Shown: positions 46,004 to 54,507 of the stretch, one piece after another
How the letters are laid out: every line of letters starts with the position of its first letter
Position numbering within the stretch: position 1 is the stretch's first letter
NCBI GenBank assembly: GCA_001897435.1
Contig: MKSV01000011.1
Coordinates: 62,001-126,000 of the forward strand
Length of the DNA stretch: 64,000 nucleotides
Source: Acidobacteriales bacterium 59-55
GTDB lineage: Bacteria > Acidobacteriota > Terriglobia > Terriglobales > Acidobacteriaceae
Direction: 5' to 3'
Program-made: the position numbers and the translations under genes
Notes under the pieces: model-generated
What the model saw: only the letters and a program-made list of their open reading frames with translations
What the model was told of the DNA's origin: nothing
Databases searched by the model: none

Positions 46004-47275
46004 TCAAACGCGAAGCCCCTCCGGAACTTCGCGTTTGGCCATGAGGGGTATTGTTCCTCCGCGCAGCAAGACATTCCAATAAAGCCATGGCAGACCGTAC
46101 TTTTTCAATAACCACATGTCGTAGCGCTCCTTGAACGTGTTGATGAAGGGGATGGCTGGGGCGGGGCGGTGTGTGTAATCGAGTTCGCACAGCAGCATGC
46201 GGCCGTAGGCGGTGATCACCGGGCAGGCGATGTAGCCGTCGTATCGCGCCGTCGGTTCCTGGCCTCGGATAAGCGCGACGAGGTTGCTTGCCACCACCCG
46301 TGCCTGGCGTGAAGCCGCAGCGCCCGTCTTTGCGTTGGGAGTGCCTGCCACGTCACCGAGCGCAAACACGTTTGAGTAGTTCGGATGCTGCAGGGTATAT
46401 TTGTCCACCTTCACCCAGCCCTCTTTTGGCGTGTCGGGGTCAGCGAGCGGACTGTCGCGGACGAAGTCGGGCGCACTTTGCGGCGGGACGACGTGCAGAA
46501 TGTCGTAGGGAATGGTGGTCCGTTGTTGCGCGGGATCGCCCTTGAGTTGGAATATTGCCTCCTTTTTTTCAGGACGAATCTCGATGAGTTCCTGTTTGAA
46601 GCGCGTGTCGATACCGTAGCGCGCGACAACTTGACTCAATACCGCAGCGTACTCCTTGACACCGTAGATGGCGGGTGTGGAGCAACCGTAAATTACGTTT
46701 ACATCTTTCAGGATGCCCTTCCGGCGAAAGTGATCGGCAGCCAGATACATAATTTTCTGTGGGGCACCAGGGCATTTGATAGGGTTGTTCGGCATGTGGA
46801 ACAGAGCGGTGCCACCCTTAAAGTTTCGGATCAAATCCCAGGTCCTGGGGGCGAGATCGTAGGAGTAGTTGCTGGAAGCATCGCCGCGCTGAATCGCATC
46901 GGTCAGACCGGGAATGGCGTTCCAATTGAGTTGAATACCCACTGCCACTACGAGGAAGTCGTATCCGATGCGCGCGCCGGAGTGGGTGATGACGTACTGC
47001 TTTTCCGGATCAATTTCCGTGACCGCGTCTTGCACCCAACGGACTCCCTTCGGAATATAGCGGGCTTCCGTCCTGGCACTCGTTTCCTTCTGTACCAATC
47101 CGGCGCCTACCAGTGTCCAAATGGGCTGGTAGAAGTGTTGCTCGGAGGGCTCGATGATGGCAATTCCCGTCTGACCAGCCCTTTGCAGCAGGCTGGCTGT
47201 GATGATTCCGGCAGTTCCACCGCCAACGATAACGATCCTACTATGTGTTGTCTGAGAGTTGATATATTCCGACAT
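46004..47275 (-). CDS. Sulfide:quinone oxidoreductase-like flavoprotein
   Basis: This 423-residue FAD protein probably oxidises sulfide and reduces quinone at the membrane. I start at 47275 (MSEYINSQTTHSRIVIVGGG), which has GGGAGAA upstream. FAD-binding segments are IVIVGGGTAGIITA and VFALGDVAGTPNAKTGAAAS. The redox cysteines of SQR are in NPIKCPGAPQK and YIACPVITAYGRM, and HMPNNPIKCPG resembles the mitochondrial-type (SQRDL) group. The C-terminus ends with an amphipathic stretch (LPWLYWNVLLRG) typical of membrane attachment. Confidence 0.88.
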   Translation of the reverse strand: MSEYINSQTTHSRIVIVGGGTAGIITASLLQRAGQTGIAIIEPSEQHFYQPIWTLVGAGLVQKETSARTEARYIPKGVRWVQDAVTEIDPEKQYVITHSGARIGYDFLVVAVGIQLNWNAIPGLTDAIQRGDASSNYSYDLAPRTWDLIRNFKGGTALFHMPNNPIKCPGAPQKIMYLAADHFRRKGILKDVNVIYGCSTPAIYGVKEYAAVLSQVVARYGIDTRFKQELIEIRPEKKEAIFQLKGDPAQQRTTIPYDILHVVPPQSAPDFVRDSPLADPDTPKEGWVKVDKYTLQHPNYSNVFALGDVAGTPNAKTGAAASRQARVVASNLVALIRGQEPTARYDGYIACPVITAYGRMLLCELDYTHRPAPAIPFINTFKERYDMWLLKKYGLPWLYWNVLLRGGTIPLMAKREVPEGLRV

Positions 47276-47479
47276 TCTGTTCTCCCTGATCGCTCCTGGC
47301 GATTGACTTGGATTGCACAAGAAAACCATTCCAAGAGATACCCACAAACTGTTTGAGTGGAAGTTGGTGAGCTTTCGATAGGGATTAATTGGCAATCACA
47401 GCCCGGCTCACGCGGAATCGTGTGGGCGGAGACAACAAGCCGTAAAGGAGTGGAAGCCGGCTGGCAAAAATGTTCTACG

Positions 47480-47711
47480 ATTCATGGATGACTCTCTCCA
47501 AATTCATCTGCTGAAAGTACTCCACACCCAGCAGCGTCGGCTTGCCACAATGTATCGCCGGGTGTGCAACTCCAGAACTTCCGGGGGCATGGCCCATTTG
47601 GAAGCCTGTGGGTAGAGCGTCTCCTTCGCCAGATAAAAGCAATACTTGCAATCCAGATTGCAAATCGGGTTCGATTGGTTTTGCTAGAACATGAACCGGT
47701 GCAATGCTCAT
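47480..47711 (-). pseudogene. Decayed anaerobic sulfatase-maturase (radical SAM) N-terminus
   Basis: Three pieces in two frames rebuild one protein: SIAPVHVLAKPI, then NPICNLDCKYCFYLAKETLY with the radical SAM motif CxxxCxxC, MPPEVLELHTRRYIV, and finally CGKPTLLGVEYFQQMNLE. These match the start of anSME enzymes (usual text HVLAKPIGPICNLDCKYCFY ... GGEPTLLGVDFF). At least two compensating indels and loss of everything downstream make it a pseudogene. Confidence 0.8.
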
Positions 47712-47792
47712 CTACTCTCTCGCTATCCACGGTTCTCGAAGGACGAGATCGAACCGATACACAGAGCATAGGTGGCTCCCGCCTTACGGTCT

Positions 47793-47806
47793 GTGACCTA
47801 GATCAC
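47793..47806. promoter_or_regulatory. Crp/Fnr-type palindrome D
   Basis: GTGACCTAGATCAC, 82 bases upstream of the maturase pseudogene start. It suggests the lost gene was part of the same regulon. Confidence 0.6.
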
Positions 47807-47904
47807 CGATGTTCTGTGGAATCAGTGAAGGCCATGATAGAACCTCCCTGTAATCTCGATCTTATGCCTTTCATTTGAAGTGGCTTGAATCACATGAGCG
47901 ACAT

Positions 47905-47981
47905 CCCATCTTTTGTGTGTCCTTCAATGTTTGGAGCTCTTCGCCTGTCTAATCGTGATCCGCCATCATGGTGTGCCCGAT
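47905..47981 (-). pseudogene. Fragment of a second RIC/YtfE gene
   Basis: On the minus strand the bases next to the IS end read GHTMMADHD, a stop codon, then TGEELQTLKDTQ. The intact RIC gene at 53.7 kb has TRMMADHDQTGEELQTIRTL at the same place. The stop replaces the Gln codon. The fragment ends at the IS boundary. Confidence 0.75.
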
Positions 47982-49117
47982 CTTTTGTACCAGCTGGATT
48001 GTTAGTGTAACGCAGCTTTTCAAATATCTGGATAGGTGCCGGATGGGATGTGCGTAGCGATTTCCAGCTCTCCACGCCCGGTGAAATCCGTTTGAAGCGC
48101 CCAGGTTTCGGGTGCCGGAGAGCGATAACCGAGCGACGAGTGCGGTCTGATGGTGTTGTAGTGAACCCGCCAGCGTTCGGCCAGGACCTGCACCTCTTTG
48201 AGCGAGTAGAAGATCTCGCCGTTGAGGAGCTGTCACGCAACTTTGAGTTGAAGCTCTCGCAGTACCCGTTCTCCCATGGACTGCCGGGTTCGATGTAGAG
48301 TGTCTTCGCCCCCGTATCAGCCAGCCATTTCCGCAGGTCTTTGGCGACGAACTCTGGCCCATGGTCGGAACGGATATGTTCCGGCACACCCTTCAACACC
48401 ATCACGTCCGCCAGCGCCTCGATCACTTCGGCGCTGCTCCAACGTCGCTCCGGACGCACCAGCAAGCTCTCCCTGATGTGCTCATCGATCAGATTCAACA
48501 TCCGCACCATCCTTCCATCCTGGGTCTTTGCGCTGACGAAGTCATCGCAAAGACATGATTGACATGCTCCGGCCGCAACCGCGCACATGACCCAGTCGTT
48601 GAGCCACAACCGCCCTCTCGGCTTCTGCTTCTGTGGAACCTTCGGCCCCTCACGACGCCAGATCCGCTCCACCCGGTCCTTGCCAACATGCCAGCCAGCC
48701 CGCTGGAGCAGTGCCGTGATCCTGGCGGTATCCATAGCGACCATACTGGCTGGCCAACGTTACGATGGCCTGGGGGGTGTCTTCGTCGTCTCGCTGCATC
48801 GGCCGGTAGCGCTGGGTGCCGCGTGGCTGCTTCACCACACGGCACGCCAGCCGCTTCAGCTTCGCGTTCTCCTGCTCAAGCTCCTTCAGCCTCCGCGCCT
48901 GATCCACCTTCAATCCGCCATACTCCTTGCGCCATCGGAAGTACGTTTGCTCAACGATCTCCGCTTCCTTGCAAGCCTGCGGCAACGTCTTCCCGTTCGC
49001 CACACCAACTTCAACCTGCCGCAGCAGGTTCACAATTTGCTCCGCTGTATGCTTCTTCCCTCGTGACATCGAACGCTCCTCTTGTTCCAGTTTTATCGCT
49101 TCTCAAGTGGTACAAAA
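47982..49117 (-). mobile_element. Decayed IS3-family insertion sequence
   Basis: OrfA begins MSRGKKHTAEQIVNLLRQ (49069) with a leucine-zipper tail and then runs without the normal junction into OrfB text (RGTQRYRPMQRDDED), so an internal deletion removed the orfA-orfB overlap. OrfB continues ALLQRAGWHVGKDRVERIWR with the DDE core still readable (DDFVSAKTQ; IRSDHGPEFVAKDL; PWENGYCESFNSKLRD) but shifted at least three times. Ten-base terminal inverted repeats TTTTGTACCA / TGGTACAAAA mark 47982-47991 and 49108-49117. I see no clean target duplication. Confidence 0.85.
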
Positions 49118-49286
49118 AGAGCCGGGCATTCCGGAAGGGCTTTCGATTAACGGCGGTAACCGTGTGTAGATAAATATCCGTGTCTCTCCATACGATCGTG
49201 TCTCCCACGTCCACGACAAAAGCTGTGGCTCGTATGAGAATTTGTAGCTCATGGTCACTACGTGTACCAAGGGGTATCCTTATCAC
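49118..49286 (-). pseudogene. Cupredoxin (plastocyanin/azurin-like) fragment cut by the IS
   Basis: On the minus strand the frame reads FVVDVGDTIVWRDTDIYLHT followed by VTAVNRKPFRNARL, then enters the IS end. VGDTIxWxxxDxxxHTVTA is the pattern around the first copper histidine of small blue copper proteins. The C-terminal copper ligands are missing. Confidence 0.7.
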
Positions 49287-49307
49287 ACCATCAGGTGAGG
49301 CCTATTT

Positions 49308-50546
49308 ATGGACGGCATCCCGCAAGACAAGCAAATCGGATTAGTTAATCGGCTGACACAAGCATGTGGCGGCAGTTACACGTCGGAAGTGCGGCGGCGT
49401 TATTTCATCACTGGTCCGCAATGGGCGGCTTCCTATCAGGGACAAGCGGTCTTCCATGCTCCAGTACGATCGCCGATTACGTTCGAGACGGTGATCGAGG
49501 AGTACAGCAAGATCGGCCTCGGCTATTGGTGCACGCACGACACGGATGTTATCCCCACCAATGACCTGTTCACACCAAGGCAGGAAGAGATCGTCAGCCG
49601 CATCAAAGCCACGCTGGCAAAGCATGACATGAAATGCTCCATGATCACCTCTGAGACATTTCACCACCCCGTATGGGCCGCCGGTCCCGCGGCGGAATCT
49701 CCGGACATTCGTGAATACACCAAACGCCGCCTGACCAATGCTGTTGCCATTGGCCACGAACTGGGAGCGCAATTTTGCGTTTACTGGCCAGGGATGCTGG
49801 GCTATGCCATCCAGGGCGCAATCGACGAAACCCAGACGCTGCGCTGGTTTGCCGATAGCCTCAATGCGGCTTGCGATGCGGACATCGAGATCGCGAGAAA
49901 GAAAGGGCGGCCTACCCTTAAGCATTGCCTCGAAGCCAAGCCGTTCGAGCCCCAGGCCGAGATCTTGCTGCCCACCTCGGACTCCATGCTGGCCTTCATC
50001 TCCTCCGCGCTCGTCAAGCATCCGGAGATGGTGGGCCTCAACCCGGAGTATCTCCATGAGTTGATGTGGGGAGCCGCACCGCGAGCCTCCTTGGCCCGTG
50101 CGTTGCTGAGCGGCAAGTTATTTCATTTTGATATCAACGACGGCTATCGCCTGAAGCACGATGTCGATATTGCGATTGGCCTCGTCAATCCGCTGGACTG
50201 GCTGAATGTGCTCGTTCTCTTGCGCACCCACCATTACAACGGCCCTTTCAATCTCGACTACAAGCCGCCGCGGACCACCAGCAACCACGGCGTTTTTTCC
50301 GTGAGCGTGCCCACTATGGTAGACCGCTTTATCACGCTCTGGGAGATGGCGGGAGATGTCATCTCGGATCCGATTATCAAGGAAGCAACCGATAGCCTGA
50401 AGGCGGGCGGAGCAGGAGCGGATCCGGGAGACGTGGACTCGCTCGTCAGGGCCAACAAGGAATTGCTGTCGCTTCACGAGTTGATCGGGCATCGCCTGTT
50501 TCAAATTCTGATCGGCGCACACCGAGGCCGCACGTACAACCTCTAA
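49308..50546 (+). CDS. Xylose-isomerase-like protein
   Basis: This 412-residue TIM-barrel protein resembles class I xylose isomerase. The catalytic-base region is YWCTHDTDVIPTNDLF; metal ligands are recognisable in LEAKPFEPQAEILLPT, GLNPEYLHELM, KHDVDIAIG and FNLDYKPPRT. In the substrate pocket the usual WGGREG is WPGMLG, so the natural sugar may differ from xylose. AGGTGAGG precedes the ATG. No other sugar genes are intact nearby; a broken GH3 follows on the other strand. Confidence 0.82.
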   Translation: MDGIPQDKQIGLVNRLTQACGGSYTSEVRRRYFITGPQWAASYQGQAVFHAPVRSPITFETVIEEYSKIGLGYWCTHDTDVIPTNDLFTPRQEEIVSRIKATLAKHDMKCSMITSETFHHPVWAAGPAAESPDIREYTKRRLTNAVAIGHELGAQFCVYWPGMLGYAIQGAIDETQTLRWFADSLNAACDADIEIARKKGRPTLKHCLEAKPFEPQAEILLPTSDSMLAFISSALVKHPEMVGLNPEYLHELMWGAAPRASLARALLSGKLFHFDINDGYRLKHDVDIAIGLVNPLDWLNVLVLLRTHHYNGPFNLDYKPPRTTSNHGVFSVSVPTMVDRFITLWEMAGDVISDPIIKEATDSLKAGGAGADPGDVDSLVRANKELLSLHELIGHRLFQILIGAHRGRTYNL

Positions 50547-50649
50547 AGGAAGGCACGGCTGAACCGCGGATAGAAAGAGGAGTTTCAGCTTTCTGACTCC
50601 GTAGAGGAAGGTCAGATACTACCTTCGGTTGCACATCGGCCTGTTTCAC

Positions 50650-50680
50650 AGCGAGGAGCGTAAGGTGCGCTCCTCGCTTT
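50650..50680. terminator. Hairpin terminator between convergent genes
   Basis: AGCGAGGAGCG (50650-50660) pairs perfectly with CGCTCCTCGCT (50668-50678), followed by TTTCGTTTG on the plus strand. It closes the xylose-isomerase-like gene. Confidence 0.85.
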
Positions 50681-50694
50681 CGTTTGTTGTTTGG

Positions 50695-51198
50695 CTATAC
50701 CTTCGACCTTTGCCCAACTATCGATACCGCTTTGATGAGGTTGGACTCGACGATGAACTTTGCCTGTTGCTCGCTGCAGTAGGCGAGTTGTTGGGCTTGG
50801 AGGGGGATATGGATCGTTTTGGTTTCGTTGAGCTGGAGGGTGACGCGTTGGAAGCCTCTAGCTCTTCCCCGGGCGCGTTCGACTTTGGGCTTGAGGTGCT
50901 TGACGTACGGTTGAACGACCTCATCGCCGGTGCGCGGTCCGGAGTCCGTGACGTTTACGTCCACAGTGATGTGACCGCTCTTGGTGAGGCGCGTGGTGCC
51001 CGCCTTGAGATTCGAGAATTTAGAGGTGGCGTAGCTTAGGCCGCATCCGAAGAGGTAAAGTGGCTCCCCCAGGTTGCGACGGACACTTTTCGGGAGCACA
51101 CAGTGGTCACCGATGCCGCATCGGAACTCTTCCGAGACATCTTCGGTGTGGAAAAGAACCACTCCCGGCTCGTAACCGGCATTACCAGCCTCCCTCAC
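50695..51198 (-). pseudogene. C-terminal remnant of a glycoside hydrolase family 3 gene
   Basis: The frame encodes the end of a GH3 beta-glucosidase: GEPLYLFGCGLSYATSKFSN, then the fibronectin III-like domain with VDVNVTDSGPRTGDEVVQPY and the sequence LNETKTIHIPLQAQQLAY. The catalytic barrel and alpha/beta domain are absent and the first 45 codons are out of register with the family, so this is a truncated relic. Confidence 0.75.
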
Positions 51199-51292
51199 GG
51201 CTTGTGTGTCGAACTCGAAGTCAGCTTTGAGGTCGCGGCCGAGCGAGACTGGTTTTGTTTCGGATCGACAAACGCGATGGTTGGTTGATGGC

Positions 51293-51748
51293 CTAACGTT
51301 TTCGTAACCGTATCAGTCCATCCAGGCTAAGCTTGTAGCCCTCATAATCCGCGAGCAGAAATGCCGCTGCGGAAGCAGTGTAGACGGAGAAATCAAAAGG
51401 CGCCTTGATGCCGAGGGCAAATGTCATCGCCAGGGCGAACAGGAGAAGCAAGACTCCGCTGAGAAACGCTGCTACCCGCGTGAACCATCCGATCAGGAGA
51501 GCCAAAGCGAGCGTAGTTTCCGCAACCGTCGCGGCCCATGCCAGTGTCGGCCCAAGAGATATCGGCAGGATCGAGGTCAGACGCTCCGTATAGGCGATGA
51601 AGTGAGAAAAATCGCCCCAGCCCACCTGTGGTTGACCGATACTTCCCCACAATCCAAAGCGGTCGGCTACGGCGGAGAGAAATGCTGTCGCCAGCGCCAG
51701 CCGGAGAAAGAGTGCGCTGAAATCTGCAAGACGCCATCGCTGTTCCAT
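51293..51748 (-). CDS. DoxX family membrane protein
   Basis: This 151-residue protein has four membrane helices. LRLALATAFLSAVADRFGLWG, IAYTERLTSILP and AATVAETTLALALLIGWFTR are DoxX/DoxD signatures. Family members are linked to quinone or thiosulfate redox chemistry. It lies 40 bases downstream of the cupin gene on the same strand, so the two are probably co-transcribed. Confidence 0.85.
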   Translation of the reverse strand: MEQRWRLADFSALFLRLALATAFLSAVADRFGLWGSIGQPQVGWGDFSHFIAYTERLTSILPISLGPTLAWAATVAETTLALALLIGWFTRVAAFLSGVLLLLFALAMTFALGIKAPFDFSVYTASAAAFLLADYEGYKLSLDGLIRLRKR

Positions 51749-51760
51749 AAAGCACCTTTA

Positions 51761-51774
51761 TCACGAACTCGTGA
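51761..51774. promoter_or_regulatory. Palindrome in front of doxX
   Basis: TCACGA-AC-TCGTGA is a perfect six-base dyad 12 bases before the DoxX start and inside the cupin-DoxX gap. It differs from the GTGAC-N4-GTCAC set and may bind another regulator or act on the mRNA. Confidence 0.35.
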
Positions 51775-51788
51775 CTTATCCGGTTTGG

Positions 51789-52169
51789 TTACTTCACCGG
51801 GACGAGGGACGGAGCCCCCTTGTCTTTCACGAAGAAGACAAGGAACTTGGCCGGCTTGGTTTTGCTGGCATTGCGGCTGACCACATGGATGTCCTCAGGC
51901 GACTCATAGAAGGTCTGTCCAGGGCCGAGGGTCAGTTGCTTGCCGCCCTTCACCTGCATGATGACGGTTCCCTCAAGCACGTAGACAAAGACATGGGCGT
52001 TGTGCCGATGGATGGCACTGTCCTCTCCGGGAGCGTACTCCACGGTGAGCATCACGCCTTCCTTACCAGGGATGCCCGTAAGATCTTTCTGCATCAACGG
52101 TGTGACCTTAGCCTGTTGAGCCGCTAACGTGCCCGTCACCAGGCACAGGAAAACCAGTAGCCTCTTCAT
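51789..52169 (-). CDS. Exported single-domain cupin
   Basis: The 126-residue product starts MKRLLVFLCLVTGTLAAQQA, a signal peptide; the frame upstream to 52217 is not likely coding. The cupin motifs are GEDSAIHRHNAHVFVYVLEG and PEDIHVVSRNAS, with His and Glu-like metal ligands (HRHNxHxxxYVLEG). Small periplasmic cupins have varied roles; none can be assigned. It is upstream of doxX. Confidence 0.8.
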   Translation of the reverse strand: MKRLLVFLCLVTGTLAAQQAKVTPLMQKDLTGIPGKEGVMLTVEYAPGEDSAIHRHNAHVFVYVLEGTVIMQVKGGKQLTLGPGQTFYESPEDIHVVSRNASKTKPAKFLVFFVKDKGAPSLVPVK

Positions 52170-52354
52170 CGTTTTACTCCTTCTGCTTCGTGCGCTCTGA
52201 AGATGAACGGGTTCCATTCCCGACTATCCAGAAGCTCTTGGCATCGTGACACCTTTTCTTCTGCACATAAGATCTCACTGCTACTTAGTCTAGGACGTTC
52301 TCCTTAAATAAACTCGGCATAGCCCAACTCGCGGAGTGGAGTACGATTTTCATA

Positions 52355-52870
52355 ATGAATTCTATTCATGGGATATCGGCAATAGGCGCAATTGTAGGCT
52401 TTGTTGGAGTGATGACGTGGCGCGTTCGCGAGGGCCGTACTGCGGTGACGGCTCGCAAGATCCTTATCCCTCCCCTGGGCATGGCGACGGGGTTTTGCAT
52501 GTTCGTGTTGCCGGTCTTCCGGGTTCCCTGGATGTGGGCAGTTGGAGCATTTGTGATTGGGGCTCTAGTGCTGGCAGAGCCGCTGATTCGCACGTCGAAG
52601 TTAACGTTCGACGGTCAGACCGTGATGATGCAGCGTTCGGCTGTGTTCTTTCTGGTGGTGACAGTGTTAGCAGCCGTTCGCTTCTTTGCACGGGGATTTT
52701 TCGATAAGGTGCTGACGATGCAACAGACGGCAGGGCTGTTTTTTGTGCTGGCGTTTGGGATGATTCTGCGATGGCGAGTGAGTATGCACTTGGAGTATCG
52801 GCGAATGACGGGGAAGCAAAATCTGCTGGCTACGGAGATCGAGCACGGAGAGTTGGAGAAGAAAGCGTAG
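52355..52870 (+). CDS. CcdC-like membrane protein
   Basis: This 171-residue protein has four to five membrane helices and the CcdC/DUF1453 layout: WRVREGRTAVTARKILIPPL, MATGFCMFVLPVFRVPW and RVSMHLEYRRM. CcdC proteins are found near cytochrome c maturation genes. A role in maturing the island's cytochrome c or CuA protein is possible but not shown. Confidence 0.75.
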   Translation: MNSIHGISAIGAIVGFVGVMTWRVREGRTAVTARKILIPPLGMATGFCMFVLPVFRVPWMWAVGAFVIGALVLAEPLIRTSKLTFDGQTVMMQRSAVFFLVVTVLAAVRFFARGFFDKVLTMQQTAGLFFVLAFGMILRWRVSMHLEYRRMTGKQNLLATEIEHGELEKKA

Positions 52871-52917
52871 CGGCGGGGTGCCTCACAACTCCAATGCGGC
52901 CAGCATCGAATTCGTGC

Positions 52918-53226
52918 TTAGGGACGAGAGAGTGGTTTGCCGAGTATCTGCTCGACGTCACGAACCTTACCCTGGAGACGGCCGGTAGCACCCTTGCGAT
53001 CATCCAGGGTGATATTGGTGAGTACACGTGGAGCCAGTTCGAGCACGCGGCGATGACAGCGGAGGATCACATCAAGCACCTGTTCGGAATCGCCCTCTAT
53101 CACGGTGTGCATGGGGCCGAGTTGATAGGGCAGGCCGGAGTCGTCAACGATGGCCAGAGCCTCGGCGACGATTTCCTTGACGCCTTCCCCGGCACCCATG
53201 GGAACTACGGAAAAGCTGGCGAGCAT
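52918..53226 (-). CDS. MTH1187/YkoF-type thiamine-binding protein (copy 1)
   Basis: The 102-residue protein shows the ferredoxin-like fold of the DUF77 family: LASFSVVPMGAGEGVKEIVA, YQLGPMHTVIEGDSEQVLDV and RVLTNITLDDRKG. Related proteins bind thiamine or HMP. The ribosome-binding site AGGAGGTAATC precedes the ATG. A second paralogue is at 59.9-60.2 kb. Confidence 0.85.
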   Translation of the reverse strand: MLASFSVVPMGAGEGVKEIVAEALAIVDDSGLPYQLGPMHTVIEGDSEQVLDVILRCHRRVLELAPRVLTNITLDDRKGATGRLQGKVRDVEQILGKPLSRP

Positions 53227-53679
53227 GATTACCTCCTGATGACAGTATAGAAGGTGATTGAGTTCACTCGCCCATATCGCGATCGGCCTGATCTCCGATG
53301 CAGTTTCAAGACAGATGGAGCCCCACGGCCAAGCCCCCTTTCCCCACCACCTGCGGCTCCAATGTCACCGCTGTCTGCTAGGCCTCAAATTCTCTGAAGC
53401 AAAGCAGATCAGCCTTTGAAGGCTCCTAAGCCGAATGGGCCCCAACGTCCGGAAGCCGTGTCGGCGCAGACTACACACAGACCACTACGCTTTCCTTTCC
53501 TCCGTCCGATACTGTGGTCCAGAACACAGCTCCACGCTGTTCTAAAAATCACTGCCTGATGGAGAGTCATCCTAACTGTAACCGCAGGGTTCAGGGTTGT
53601 GACTCTGTGGGGTGACCTATGTCACTGCATGGGCACCGAACAGCGGATATTGTCGAAGATGAAGTGAGGAGGTGTTGTT
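53227..53679 (+). promoter_or_regulatory. Promoter region of the RIC gene
   Basis: No gene is visible in 53227-53519. From 53520 to 53630 the sequence matches the segment at 34287-34366. It contains AGAACA-N11-TGTTCT (from 53521), an extra 27-base piece with GTGACTCTGTGGGGTGAC, and palindrome E. AGGAGG precedes the RIC ATG. Confidence 0.65.
53612..53625. promoter_or_regulatory. Crp/Fnr-type palindrome E
   Basis: GTGACCTATGTCAC, perfect and identical to site A. It is 54 bases upstream of the RIC start codon, a typical activator distance to a transcription start in between. Confidence 0.75.
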
Positions 53680-54417
53680 ATGGTTATTACGTCAGAGACA
53701 TCGGTACGCGATATCGCAGTTGGGTATCCAAGTGCCATTCCGGAGTTCGAGCGGATCGGGATCGACTACTGCTGCCATGGTCAGCACACCCTGGCAGAGG
53801 CATGCACGAAACGCAACATAGAGCTTGCACCGGTGCTCGAGAAACTGGCAAGTTACCAACAGCGCAGCGTAAAGCCGGTGGAAACCGAGTGGCTGCATGC
53901 TCCTTTGAAAGAACTATCTGAATACATCGTCAAGAAGCATCACGCCTATACTCGTGAGCAACTCAAGCTGATCGACGATCTGATGGCCAAGGTAGAGCAG
54001 CGCCACGGAGCCGAGCATGTCGAGGTCTTCCAGTTGGGTAAAGCTGTCGCGGTATTCGGTTCGGAACTGAGGCATCACACCGAATGCGAGGAGACAAACC
54101 TATTTCCTTATATTTCGGCATTAGGAACCGAGCAGCAACCAGAACTGCCGGCGCCGGCAAAGGGCAGCGTCAAGATGCCTATCACTCGCATGATGGCGGA
54201 CCACGATCAAACGGGTGAGGAGCTCCAAACCATACGAACATTGACTAACAACTACACCCCGCCAGCCGATGCGTGCCCGACGTGGCGTGCGCTGTACCGC
54301 GCAATCGAAGAACTGGAATCGGATCTGCATCAACATATTCACCTGGAGAACAACATTCTTTTTCCGCGTGCCTTGAAACAGGCAGAGGTTGAGGCCCAGA
54401 AAACGAGCGTGAACTAG
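53680..54417 (+). CDS. Di-iron repair protein of the RIC/ScdA/YtfE family
   Basis: The 245-residue protein repairs Fe-S clusters damaged by nitric oxide or oxidants. The ScdA_N domain is present (IPEFERIGIDYCCHGQHTLA with the CC pair), followed by a hemerythrin-like four-helix domain. Iron ligands are visible as KKHHAYTREQ, FGSELRHHTECEETNLFPYI, MMADHDQTGEEL and HQHIHLENNILFPRA. The ATG has AGGAGG upstream. The heme-copper genes follow after 90 bases on the same strand. Confidence 0.93.
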   Translation: MVITSETSVRDIAVGYPSAIPEFERIGIDYCCHGQHTLAEACTKRNIELAPVLEKLASYQQRSVKPVETEWLHAPLKELSEYIVKKHHAYTREQLKLIDDLMAKVEQRHGAEHVEVFQLGKAVAVFGSELRHHTECEETNLFPYISALGTEQQPELPAPAKGSVKMPITRMMADHDQTGEELQTIRTLTNNYTPPADACPTWRALYRAIEELESDLHQHIHLENNILFPRALKQAEVEAQKTSVN

Positions 54418-54507
54418 GTCATGCAATGAACGGAACCATAGGGGGATAAGGCAGATTCTCTCAAGTGGATGGCCAACACGCCATAGCCAGAAGATAGAAA
54501 GGAGAGC

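Noticed and set aside
47890..48744. A 284-residue intact IS3 OrfB
   Set aside because: The frame runs through at least two shifts; parts such as WVMCAVAAGACQSCL and RSSTRSKRCRSWPN are out-of-frame versions of the family sequence.
31021..49300. Possible CRISPR array or phage structural genes in the island
   Set aside because: I looked for regularly spaced repeats and for capsid, tail or terminase motifs and saw none; the only tandem array in the window is the 60-base one at 28647.
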